Positions 52,636 to 60,361 of a stretch of 64,000 bases of DNA are shown one piece after another; within the stretch, counting starts at the first letter, position 1; each line of letters opens with the position of its first letter. Position numbers and translations under genes: made by a program. Location of the stretch: positions 55,890-119,889 of the forward strand of contig NZ_JAGGOK010000042.1 of the NCBI RefSeq assembly GCF_018614615.1, written 5' to 3'. The DNA is from Streptomyces sp. ISL-100 (GTDB lineage: Bacteria; Actinomycetota; Actinomycetes; Streptomycetales; Streptomycetaceae). The notes beneath the pieces were generated by a model that was given only the letters and a program-made list of their open reading frames with translations, ran no database searches and was not told where the DNA came from.

Positions 52636-53568
52636 GTGCCCGCAACAGCCCGCCGCACCGACGGCAGCAGAACCCAGACCCCGCAGCCGCCCGGACTCCA
52701 CGCCGCGCCCCGCATCGACCTCGTCCTCCTCGGCGTCGCCGTCGCCAGCGTGTCGTTCTCCGCGCCGCTCATCGCGGCGACCGCCGCCCCCGCGCTCGCC
52801 ATCGCGTTCTGGCGCAACGCCATGGCGGTCGGCGTACTGAGCCCGGTGGTGCTGCTCAAGCACCGTGCCGAGCTGCGCCGCATCGGCCGCAGGCCGCTGC
52901 TGCTCGCCGTCGCGGCCGGGGCGCTGCTCGCCCTGCACTTCGGGCTCTGGCTGCCCAGCCTGCGGATGACCTCCGTGGCGTCCTCGACCGCGCTGTGCAC
53001 CACCACGCCGATCTGGACGACGATCCTCCTGCGGATGCGCGGCCACCGGCCGCCCCGCATGGTGTGGGCCGGTACCGTGCTCGCCGTCGTCGGCGTCGTC
53101 ATCCTTACCGGCGTCGACATGACCCTCTCGCCCCGCGCCCTCGCGGGCGACGCGCTCGCGCTCGGCGGCGGCATCGCCGCCGCCGGGTACGTACTGCTCG
53201 GGGCCGAGGTGCGGCGGACGGTGAGCACGACGGCGTACACCTACGTCTGCTACTCCACCACCGCGCTGGTGCTGCTGGCGACCTGCCTGGTCGCGGGCGC
53301 CGACCTGGGCGGGTACAGCGCCACCACCTGGCTCCAGCTCGCCGCTCTCACCGCCGCCGCCCAGCTCCTCGGCCACTCCCTCCTCAACCGCGTCGTGAGC
53401 ACCCTGGGCCCCTCCGTCACCTCGACGGCGATACTCCTGGAGACCCCGGGCGCCGCCCTGATCGCCGCCCTCTGGCTGGGGCAGCAGCCGCCGGTGGCCG
53501 CCTACCCCGCCCTGCTGGTGATCCTGGCCGGCCTCGCGCTCGTCGTCAGAGCCAGCCGTTCCGCTTGA
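52636..53568 (+). CDS. EamA-family (drug/metabolite) exporter
   Basis: This 310-aa protein has ten predicted membrane helices in two EamA halves (residues about 27-145 and 165-305). It starts at GTG 52636 after a Thr/Gln-rich N-terminus. Motifs include ATAAPALAIAFWRNAMAV and STLGPSVTSTAILLETPGAA. The substrate is unknown. The 3' end overlaps the convergent corA gene by 23 nt. Confidence 0.88.
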   Translation: MPATARRTDGSRTQTPQPPGLHAAPRIDLVLLGVAVASVSFSAPLIAATAAPALAIAFWRNAMAVGVLSPVVLLKHRAELRRIGRRPLLLAVAAGALLALHFGLWLPSLRMTSVASSTALCTTTPIWTTILLRMRGHRPPRMVWAGTVLAVVGVVILTGVDMTLSPRALAGDALALGGGIAAAGYVLLGAEVRRTVSTTAYTYVCYSTTALVLLATCLVAGADLGGYSATTWLQLAALTAAAQLLGHSLLNRVVSTLGPSVTSTAILLETPGAALIAALWLGQQPPVAAYPALLVILAGLALVVRASRSA

Positions 53569-54661
53569 GGGTGCGGTGGATGGACACACAGACCACCACG
53601 ATCGAGCCCAGGACGAGTGGATAGCCGTACCGCCAGTGCAGCTCCGGCATGTGGTCGAAGTTCATGCCGTACACGCCGCAGATCATCGTCGGTACGGCCA
53701 CGATCGCCGCCCAGGACGTGATCTTTCGCATGTCCTCGTTCTGGGCGACCGTCGCCTGCGCGAGGTTCGCCTGGAGGATCGAGTTCAGCAGCTCGTCGAA
53801 GCCGACGACCTCTTCGTGCACGCGCGCGAGGTGGTCCGCGACGTCGCGGAAGTACTTCTGGATGTCCGGGTCGACGAGCCGCATCGGCCGCTCACTGAGC
53901 TGCTGCATCGGGCGAAGGAGCGGGGCCACGGCCCGCTTGAACTCCAGGACTTCCCTCTTGAGCTGGTAGATGCGTCCGGCGTCCGAGCCGCGCGGACTCC
54001 CTTTGGCGGGCGCGGAGAAGACGTCGATCTCGACCTCGTCGATGTCGTCCTGCACGGCGGCCGCGACCGCGATGTACCCGTCGACGACATGGTCGGCGAT
54101 CGAGTGCAGCACCGCCGAAGGCCCTTTGGCCAGCAGCTCCGGGTCGTCCTGGAGCCGGTGGCGCAGGGCGCGCAGCGAGCCCTTGCCGCCGTGCCGGACG
54201 GTGATGACGAAGTCTTTGCCGGTGAAGCACATCACTTCGCCGGTCTCCACGACCTCACTGGTGGCGGTGAGTTCGGTGTGGTCGACGTAGTGGATCGTCT
54301 TGAAGACGGTGAAGAGCGTGTCGTCGTACCGCTCCAGCTTGGGCCGCTGATGCGCGTGTACGGCGTCCTCCACGGCCAGCGGGTGCAGCCCGAACTCGGC
54401 GGCGATACCGGCGAATTCGGCCTCGGTCGGCTCGTGCAGACCGATCCACGCGAAGCCGCCGCCCTCCCGGACGCGGACCATCGCCTCGTGCGGAGTGAGG
54501 CATTCGGCGTTCTTCAGCCGGCGCCCGTCGCGGTAGACCGCGCAGTCCACGACCGCGCTGCTCGCGGACGGGTCCCGGGTGGTGTCGTAACTGCTGTACA
54601 CGGCGCTGCTCTTGCGCAGGGACGGACGGACCGCTGCGCGCAGGTCACGGATCATCGACAT
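53546..54661 (-). CDS. corA: CorA-family magnesium/cobalt transporter
   Basis: This 371-aa protein is CorA-type: a long cytoplasmic N-terminal domain, and two C-terminal membrane helices with the signature YGMNFDHMPEL after the first. ITSWAAIVAVPTMICGVYGMN is the pore helix end. It forms pentamers that import Mg2+. AAGGAG precedes ATG 54661. It fits the CorA position (Rv1239c) at the end of the conserved mycobacterial block. Confidence 0.92.
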   Translation of the reverse strand: MSMIRDLRAAVRPSLRKSSAVYSSYDTTRDPSASSAVVDCAVYRDGRRLKNAECLTPHEAMVRVREGGGFAWIGLHEPTEAEFAGIAAEFGLHPLAVEDAVHAHQRPKLERYDDTLFTVFKTIHYVDHTELTATSEVVETGEVMCFTGKDFVITVRHGGKGSLRALRHRLQDDPELLAKGPSAVLHSIADHVVDGYIAVAAAVQDDIDEVEIDVFSAPAKGSPRGSDAGRIYQLKREVLEFKRAVAPLLRPMQQLSERPMRLVDPDIQKYFRDVADHLARVHEEVVGFDELLNSILQANLAQATVAQNEDMRKITSWAAIVAVPTMICGVYGMNFDHMPELHWRYGYPLVLGSIVVVCVSIHRTLKRNGWL

Positions 54662-55154
54662 GGCGGGCTCCTTCACGGAGAAGCCGTCTGCGAGGCGTGG
54701 CACTGCCCGGAATGGAGACGTGCGGGCCACGGCATCGGGGCGGCCGTACGTCGGCAAAGCGGGCGGCACCGCGGGGACGCGGTGACGGCGTTCGCTCAGA
54801 CACGGATCAGGCAAAAACGAAGTGCTCTTCCGTCGCGCGAAGTGCCGTGAGCCCCGTTGGTTTCACCGGCTGGCGACCGGGTACGAAGGGCTTCAGGCCC
54901 CGGGGAGAACCCTGGGGAACAGCGAGAACGCTGACAACACTGACGGTGCGGAAGAGCGGTTGGTACTGCCGGGACGACTTCGATCCACCGCAGCCCCACC
55001 TCCTCCGGCCGGTCCCCCTTGGGGGATGACGTGATGTCGGGGCTCGAAAGCCACGCTTCTGCGTGCTGCCCTGACCAGCGGCCAAGAGTATCAGCCCACT
55101 GTTGTGTCAAGGCTCTCCCTTTGCCCGTTCCATACGCGACTTATGCTCGCGGGC
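54662..55154. other. Divergent 493-nt region between corA and the SUFU-domain gene
   Basis: No gene is convincing here. Several small perfect hairpins with 4-nt loops cluster on the corA 5' side: CCCCGGGG/CCCTGGGG with loop AGAA near 54899-54918, CAGCG-AGAA-CGCTG at 54921-54934 and CACGC-TTCT-GCGTG at 55052-55065. They may belong to a structured corA leader, but I cannot match them to a known riboswitch. Confidence 0.4.
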
Positions 55155-55739
55155 ATGGGAGATGTTCTTGCGCTGGTAGAAGCCCGGTTGCGTACGACGC
55201 TGGGCGAACCGGACGCGCGCGCCGCTGTCACGTTCCTCGGTACGGACCGTATGGAGGTACTGCGCTTTGTGGACGGTGACGTCATCCGCTACGCCACCCT
55301 CGGTATGTCGGCCCAGCCGATGGCCGACCCGACCGCGGTCCTCGCCGATCCGGTGAAGGGCCCGCGCGCCGAGCTGGTCCTGTCGGTACGAGCGGGCCTC
55401 GCCGACACCGACAAGGTGCTGCGCCCGCTCGCGGTCCTGGCGGCGTCCCCGCAGGTCGAGGGCGTGATCGTGGCCCCGGGCGCCTCGCTGGACCTGGGGG
55501 AGCCGCTGTGGCCGGGGGCGCCCTTCAGCTCCGTACTGGTCGCGGAGTCCGGTGGCCTGGTCGAGGATCTGGAGCTGGACGCCCCGATGGACCCCGTGCG
55601 CTTCCTCCCCCTGCTGCCCATGACGCCGAACGAGGCGGCGTGGAAGCGGGTCAAGGGCGCGCAGGAGCTCCAGGAGCGCTGGCTGTCCCACGGCACGGAC
55701 CTGCGCGACCCGCTGCGAGCATCGGTGCCTCTCGACTGA
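55155..55739 (+). CDS. Suppressor-of-fused (SUFU) domain protein
   Basis: This 194-aa protein matches the bacterial SUFU fold. It opens VEARLRTTLGEPDARAAVTF and keeps the block PFSSVLVAESGGLVEDLELD and the ending RFLPLLPMTPNEAAWKRVKG. The ATG at 55155 is favoured; an upstream open frame is short and lacks a ribosome-binding site. The bacterial role is unknown; some members are polymorphic-toxin immunity proteins, but no toxin is nearby. Confidence 0.82.
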   Translation: MGDVLALVEARLRTTLGEPDARAAVTFLGTDRMEVLRFVDGDVIRYATLGMSAQPMADPTAVLADPVKGPRAELVLSVRAGLADTDKVLRPLAVLAASPQVEGVIVAPGASLDLGEPLWPGAPFSSVLVAESGGLVEDLELDAPMDPVRFLPLLPMTPNEAAWKRVKGAQELQERWLSHGTDLRDPLRASVPLD

Positions 55740-55817
55740 TCGTCCGATGCGTGGATTCGGCGCCGGACGGGTGATCGTCCTTGACGCGGGGACGGCCGGG
55801 GAGGACCGTTGGGCCCT

Positions 55818-56456
55818 ATGAGGGGCGAACCCAGTTGCCCGAAGTGCGGTGGCCGGGTCAGGGCGCCCGGTCTCTTTGCCGACTCCTGGCAGTGTGATGT
55901 GCACGGGGTGGTGCACCCGCTGCAGCCCGTGGTCCCGCCCAGCGTCGAGGCGCTCACCGTCGCGTTGAAGCGGGCCAAGGTCCCGGTGTGGATGCCGTGG
56001 CCACTCCCCGTCGGCTGGCTGTTCACGGGGGTGGCGTGCGCGGGGGACGACCGCAGTGGCTCCCGCGCCACGGTCGTCGCCTGCTCGGGGCCCGGGCCGC
56101 TCGGCGGCCTCGGCGAGATGCTGCTGGTCGCGGAGGAGCTCGGTGTCGGCCTCGGTGCGCGTTACGCGGGCGTGAAAGGGCCCGATCCCGGGGCGTACAT
56201 CAACATGGACAGCCCGCCCCAGGCCAAGCTCCTGGCGGCAGGGCGGCCGACCCCCCTGTGGCATCTCTCCGGTGTTCCGGACGACCGCGCGGTCTTCGCG
56301 GGCGAGGCGTGCGGACTGTGGCTGTGGGCGATCGTCTGGCCGGAGCAGTCGGGCCTGATGATGTACGACGAACTGATACTGACCGATCTGCGTGATGCGG
56401 GCGCGGAGGTGGACCTGGTGCCGTGCGGCGCGCTGTCGCCGCGGCTCCTGTGCTGA
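55818..56456 (+). CDS. DUF6758-like conserved protein with zinc ribbon
   Basis: This 212-aa protein begins MRGEPSCPKCGGRVRAPGLF and then SWQCDVHG, a possible zinc-ribbon (CxxC ... CxxH). Pro/Trp-rich blocks follow (PVWMPWPLPVGWLFTGVA, PTPLWHLSG, GLWLWAIVWPEQSG). This pattern is conserved in streptomycetes, but the function is unknown. A TTG at 55809 is better spaced from GGGGAGGA than the ATG 55818, so the protein may carry three extra residues. Confidence 0.8.
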   Translation: MRGEPSCPKCGGRVRAPGLFADSWQCDVHGVVHPLQPVVPPSVEALTVALKRAKVPVWMPWPLPVGWLFTGVACAGDDRSGSRATVVACSGPGPLGGLGEMLLVAEELGVGLGARYAGVKGPDPGAYINMDSPPQAKLLAAGRPTPLWHLSGVPDDRAVFAGEACGLWLWAIVWPEQSGLMMYDELILTDLRDAGAEVDLVPCGALSPRLLC

Positions 56457-56549
56457 GCCCTGGGTGAGCTCGGCCGGAACCGGGGGCGTTCGATTCCCGG
56501 CTATCCTTGACCGGTCCCCCCGTCCCGCCGAGCCCCGGAGTCAAGCGTC

Positions 56550-57416
56550 GTGCGCGTCGACCTGCACACCCACTCCACGGCTTCGGACGGCACGGACACC
56601 CCCGCCGAGCTGGTGCGTAACGCCGCGGCTGCCGGACTCGACGTCGTGGCGCTCACCGACCACGACTCGACGCGCGGCCACGCCGAGGCGATTGCCGCGC
56701 TTCCGGCGGGGCTGACCCTCGTCACCGGTGCCGAGCTCTCCTGCCGCCTCGACGGCATCGGGCTGCACATGCTGGCGTACCTCTTCGACCCCGACGAGCC
56801 CGAGCTGGCGCGTGAGCGTGAGCTGGTACGGGACGACCGGGTGCCGCGTGCGCAGGGCATGGTCGGCAAGCTGCGCGAGCTGGGCGTACCGATCGAGTGG
56901 GACCAGGTCGCCCGTATCGCCGGAGACGGCTCGGTCGGCCGACCGCACATCGCGTCCGCGCTGATGGAACTCGGCGTCGTCGAGAGCGTTTCCGACGCCT
57001 TTACGCCCGACTGGCTGGCCAACGGCGGCCGTGCGTACGTCGAGAAGCACGAACTCGACCCCTTCGACGCGATCCGCCTCGTCAAGGCGGCCGGCGGAGT
57101 CACCGTCTTCGCGCACCCCGGCGCGGCCAAGCGTGGCGACACCGTCTCCGAGAGCGCGATAGCTGCGCTCGCCGCCGCGGGCCTCGACGGGATCGAGGTC
57201 GACCACATGGACCACGACGGGCCGACCCGCGCGCGCATCCGCGGCCTCGCCGCCGATCTGGGGCTGCTGACGACCGGGTCCAGCGACTACCACGGCAGCC
57301 GCAAGACCGTACGGCTCGGGGAGTTCACCACGGACCCCGAGATCTACGGCGAGATCACGCGGCGGGCGACCGGCGCGTTCCCGGTGCCGGGCGCGGGCGG
57401 AAGTCTCCTTCCGTAA
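56550..57416 (+). CDS. PHP-domain phosphoesterase
   Basis: This 288-aa metal-dependent phosphoesterase has PHP motifs DLHTHSTASDG (residues 4-14), LTDHDS, the metal-binding Glu in TGAELSC, FAHPGA and the C-terminal GSSDYHG. Related enzymes hydrolyse 3',5'-nucleotide bisphosphates or 5' ends of RNA (YciV/RnaAM-like). It starts at GTG 56550 behind GGAG. It follows the DUF6758-like gene by 93 nt. Confidence 0.9.
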   Translation: MRVDLHTHSTASDGTDTPAELVRNAAAAGLDVVALTDHDSTRGHAEAIAALPAGLTLVTGAELSCRLDGIGLHMLAYLFDPDEPELARERELVRDDRVPRAQGMVGKLRELGVPIEWDQVARIAGDGSVGRPHIASALMELGVVESVSDAFTPDWLANGGRAYVEKHELDPFDAIRLVKAAGGVTVFAHPGAAKRGDTVSESAIAALAAAGLDGIEVDHMDHDGPTRARIRGLAADLGLLTTGSSDYHGSRKTVRLGEFTTDPEIYGEITRRATGAFPVPGAGGSLLP

Positions 57417-57480
57417 GTCCGTAACGCCGTAACGCTGTACCCCCTCCCTCGTACGACCCCTCTTCTCGCAAGGCCTCACT

Positions 57481-58086
57481 GTGCTCGACTTTGCCGTTTT
57501 CGGATCCCTCTTTCTCACCCTTTTTGTGATTATGGACCCCCCGGGGATCACGCCGATCTTCCTCGGCCTGACTTCTGGGCGGCCTGCCAAGGTGCAGCGC
57601 AGGATGGCCTGGCAGGCCGTCGCTGTGGCCTTCGGCGTGATCGCCGTCTTCGGCGTCCTCGGCCAGCAGATCCTCGACTACCTGCATGTCTCCGTTCCCG
57701 CGCTGATGATCGCGGGTGGTCTGCTGCTGCTTCTGATCGCGCTCGACCTGCTCACCGGCAAGACCGACGAGCCGACGCAGACCAAGGACGTCAATGTCGC
57801 GCTCGTACCGCTGGGGATGCCGCTGCTGGCGGGTCCGGGTGCGATCGTCTCGGTGATCCTCGCCGTACAGCACGCCGAGAGCGTCAAGGCGCAGGTCTCG
57901 GTGTGGGCGGCGATCGTCGTGATGCACGTGGTCCTGTGGCTGACCATGCGCTACTCGCTGCTGATCATCCGCGTGATCAAGGACGGCGGCGTGGTCCTGG
58001 TGACGCGGCTCGCGGGCATGATGCTGTCCGCGATCGCGGTGCAGCAGATCATCAACGGCGTCACCCAGGTGATCCAGGGCAGCTGA
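57481..58086 (+). CDS. MarC/UPF0056-family membrane protein
   Basis: This 201-aa protein has six predicted helices with the family features FVIMDPPGITPIFLGLT at the N-terminus, LVPLGMPLLAGPGAI in the middle and RLAGMMLSAIAVQQIINGV at the end. It starts at GTG 57481. MarC proteins are not involved in antibiotic resistance despite the name; their substrate is unknown. It follows the PHP gene by 64 nt and ends in a strong hairpin. Confidence 0.9.
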   Translation: MLDFAVFGSLFLTLFVIMDPPGITPIFLGLTSGRPAKVQRRMAWQAVAVAFGVIAVFGVLGQQILDYLHVSVPALMIAGGLLLLLIALDLLTGKTDEPTQTKDVNVALVPLGMPLLAGPGAIVSVILAVQHAESVKAQVSVWAAIVVMHVVLWLTMRYSLLIIRVIKDGGVVLVTRLAGMMLSAIAVQQIINGVTQVIQGS

Positions 58087-58105
58087 CGGCCGCCGCTGAC
58101 GCACG

Positions 58106-58136
58106 AGCGCCCCCGTACACGGTGTACGGGGGCGCT
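58106..58136 (+). terminator. Bidirectional terminator after marC
   Basis: AGCGCCCCCGTAC at 58106-58118 pairs with 58124-58136 (13 bp) over a 5-nt loop, between convergent genes. Confidence 0.8.
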
Positions 58137-58167
58137 TACCTCTAACTGAAACCACTACTGCTGAGTG

Positions 58168-58320
58168 TTATGAAGCCGAGGTCTCGGCCGGGCGGATATA
58201 GATGCGCTGGCCGACAGAGGCGGCCCGCTGCACGATCCGGTTGACGGAGGCGGCGTCCACGACGGTGCTGTCAACGGCGGAGCCGTCGACGTCGTCCAGG
58301 CGCATGATTTCGAAGCGCAA
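58168..58320 (-). CDS. Small conserved 50-aa protein
   Basis: This 50-aa protein (MRFEIMRLDDVDGSAVDSTV... ends RPAETSAS) starts at TTG 58320 with GGGAG 6 nt upstream; the frame is open for longer upstream but without a start signal. It is acidic, with an amphipathic helix VNRIVQRAASVGQR. I recall near-identical short proteins in other streptomycetes, but I know no function. It is divergent from the NYN-domain gene and so may share regulation. Confidence 0.78.
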   Translation of the reverse strand: MRFEIMRLDDVDGSAVDSTVVDAASVNRIVQRAASVGQRIYIRPAETSAS

Positions 58321-58522
58321 GGCTTCTCCCTTCGTCTGATCCTCCTGCTGGAGAACTATGTGTGGGAACGCGAGGCTAGGCGCCCCGCGTTCTCTAAGGG
58401 TTACAACGGTGTGCACGCCACAGTCATTCCCTACGCTAAAGAAAACTTTCGACTCTCTAAATACTCACTGGTAGCGGGACCGGTTGTGCCCGCTCGCTCA
58501 CGCCACGGACAATGAGAGCCGT

Positions 58523-59440
58523 ATGGACGACGCACAGCCTTCGGGCCCCATTGAACTGGCCAGGGTCACCGCCCGCCTGGAACGCACCAACGAGCTGCTC
58601 CAGCGCATGCTCGCCGAGGTGGCGAAGACCCCCTCCACCCATGCGATCTTCGTCGACGCCGGGTATGTGTACGCGGCGGCGGGCCTGCTGGTGACCGGGA
58701 CCGAGGACCGCAGGTCCTTCGACCTCGACGCGGAAGGGATCATCGAGGCCTTCATCGACAAGGCCCGCACGATCTTCGCGGACAGCAGGTTGCTGCGGGT
58801 CTACTGGTACGACGGGGCAAGGCGCCGCATCCACACCGCCGAGCAGCAGACGATCGCCGAGCTGCCCGACGTCAAGGTCCGCCTCGGCAACCTCAACGCC
58901 AACAATCAGCAGAAGGGCGTCGACTCCCTGATCCGTACGGACCTGGAATCGCTGGCCAGGCACCGCGCGATCAGCGACGCGGCGCTGGTGGGCGGCGACG
59001 AGGACCTGGTGTCGGCGGTCGAGGCGGCCCAGGGGTACGGCGCGCGGGTCCACCTGTGGGGCATTGAAGCGGGCGAGGGCCGCAACCAGGCAGAACCGCT
59101 CCTGTGGGAGGTCGACAGCCAGCGCACGTTCGACCTCGAATTCTGCAAGCCGTACGTCACACGGCGCCCGGTGACGACGTACGAGAACGAGGGCACCCCG
59201 CGGCCGACCCGCGAGGACGTCCGCTTCATCGGCGCGCAGATCGCGGCTGCGTGGCTGGGAGCGCGGGGCCGCGAATCACTGGCCGACCTGCTGCCGGGCC
59301 ACCCGTACCTGCCGGGCTCGGTCGACCAGGAGCTTCTGGTGGAGGCGGAGCGGCTGCTCCAGCGCTCCCTGCGCGGCCACGCGGACCTGCGCCGGGCGCT
59401 GCGGGACGGCTTCTGGCAGCACCTCCAGGCGCAGTACTGA
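58523..59440 (+). CDS. NYN-domain RNase-like protein
   Basis: This 305-aa protein has an N-terminal helix (ARLERTNELLQRMLAEVAK). An NYN/PIN-fold domain follows with HAIFVDAGYVYAAAG (first Asp), GVDSLIRTDLESLA and VGGDEDLVSAVEAAQGYGA, the acidic residues expected of a metal-dependent RNase. A C-terminal OST-HTH-like or helical tail follows. GAGAG precedes ATG 58523. The target RNA is unknown. Confidence 0.85.
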   Translation: MDDAQPSGPIELARVTARLERTNELLQRMLAEVAKTPSTHAIFVDAGYVYAAAGLLVTGTEDRRSFDLDAEGIIEAFIDKARTIFADSRLLRVYWYDGARRRIHTAEQQTIAELPDVKVRLGNLNANNQQKGVDSLIRTDLESLARHRAISDAALVGGDEDLVSAVEAAQGYGARVHLWGIEAGEGRNQAEPLLWEVDSQRTFDLEFCKPYVTRRPVTTYENEGTPRPTREDVRFIGAQIAAAWLGARGRESLADLLPGHPYLPGSVDQELLVEAERLLQRSLRGHADLRRALRDGFWQHLQAQY

Positions 59441-59454
59441 GCCTGCGACGGGTA

Positions 59455-60294
59455 CTACAGAGCGTCCCAGAACCCTGCCAGCGCCTTCGCGGTCTCCTCC
59501 GGTCGGTCGGTGTTCGGTGAGTGCTGGGCGCCTTCGATGACCGTCCGGTACGCGCCGAGCCGTTCGGCCATCTCGTCGATCAGCGGCACGGGCCAGGTGT
59601 CGTCCGTAGCCCCCGAGACCACATGCACCGGCAGTCCCACCGCGGCGAGTTCGTCCACGCGGTCCGGCTCGCCCGTCAACTGCCTGCCGGTGGCGAGGAG
59701 CTGCCCGGGGGCGTGTCGCAGCCAGCGTGCGCGCAGGGCGCTGCTGTCGAGTTCGGCGTCCTCCGGCGGGTCGAGCGCCTGCATCGCCTCCCACACCTGA
59801 GCCATGGTCATGGCACCGAGGGCCTGCGTCAGCAGTGCGATCTTCTGCTGCTGCGCGGGCGAAACCTCGGCGGGGCCCGACGAGATGAGTGTCAGCGACG
59901 CGAACGGCGAAGCGTCGTTGAGTACGGCCGCACGGGAGATCTGACCGCCGAGGGAGTGCCCGACGAGGTGTACCGGCGTACCGGCAGCCTCTGCCTGCGC
60001 GAGTACGTCGAGCGCCAACTTCCGCTGGGCGTAAGACTCTTGGCCGTCCGGGCCCTCGGACTCGTACTGCCCGCGCCCGTCGATGGCGACGACCCGGTAG
60101 CCGGCGTCCGCGAGCGGCACCAGCATCGCGATGAAGTCTTCCTTGCTCCCCGTGTAGCCGGGCAGCAGGAGCGCGGTACCCCTGGGCTCCGCGCGTTGTG
60201 GCTGCGCTTCGAGCGCGGCGAATACGCCGCGCGACGTGCGCAGGGCGAGCGCGCGGGTACCGGGGGGCGGGGTGAACGTCGGCGGCCTGCTCAT
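59455..60294 (-). CDS. Alpha/beta-hydrolase-fold protein
   Basis: This 279-aa hydrolase has oxyanion segment LLPGYTGSKEDF, nucleophile elbow GHSLGG, a probable acid Asp in ATDDTWPVP and catalytic His in EGAQHSPNTDRPEE. The substrate is unknown. It is the only gene between the NYN gene (converging) and the helicase upstream. The weak ribosome-binding site suggests low expression. Confidence 0.87.
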   Translation of the reverse strand: MSRPPTFTPPPGTRALALRTSRGVFAALEAQPQRAEPRGTALLLPGYTGSKEDFIAMLVPLADAGYRVVAIDGRGQYESEGPDGQESYAQRKLALDVLAQAEAAGTPVHLVGHSLGGQISRAAVLNDASPFASLTLISSGPAEVSPAQQQKIALLTQALGAMTMAQVWEAMQALDPPEDAELDSSALRARWLRHAPGQLLATGRQLTGEPDRVDELAAVGLPVHVVSGATDDTWPVPLIDEMAERLGAYRTVIEGAQHSPNTDRPEETAKALAGFWDAL

Positions 60295-60310
60295 GCGATG
60301 AGGCTAACGG

Positions 60311-60350
60311 CTGATGGCCCGGCCCCCGCGAACGGGGACCGGGCCATCAG
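60311..60350 (-). terminator. Terminator of the helicase gene
   Basis: Stem of 17 positions (60311-60327 with 60334-60350) with one C-A mismatch and a 6-nt loop, between the helicase stop and the hydrolase start. Confidence 0.7.
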
Positions 60351-60361
60351 GAGTGGTTCGC

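Noticed and set aside
55155..55739. SUFU protein as an immunity protein of a polymorphic toxin
   Set aside because: No toxin or secretion gene is adjacent.
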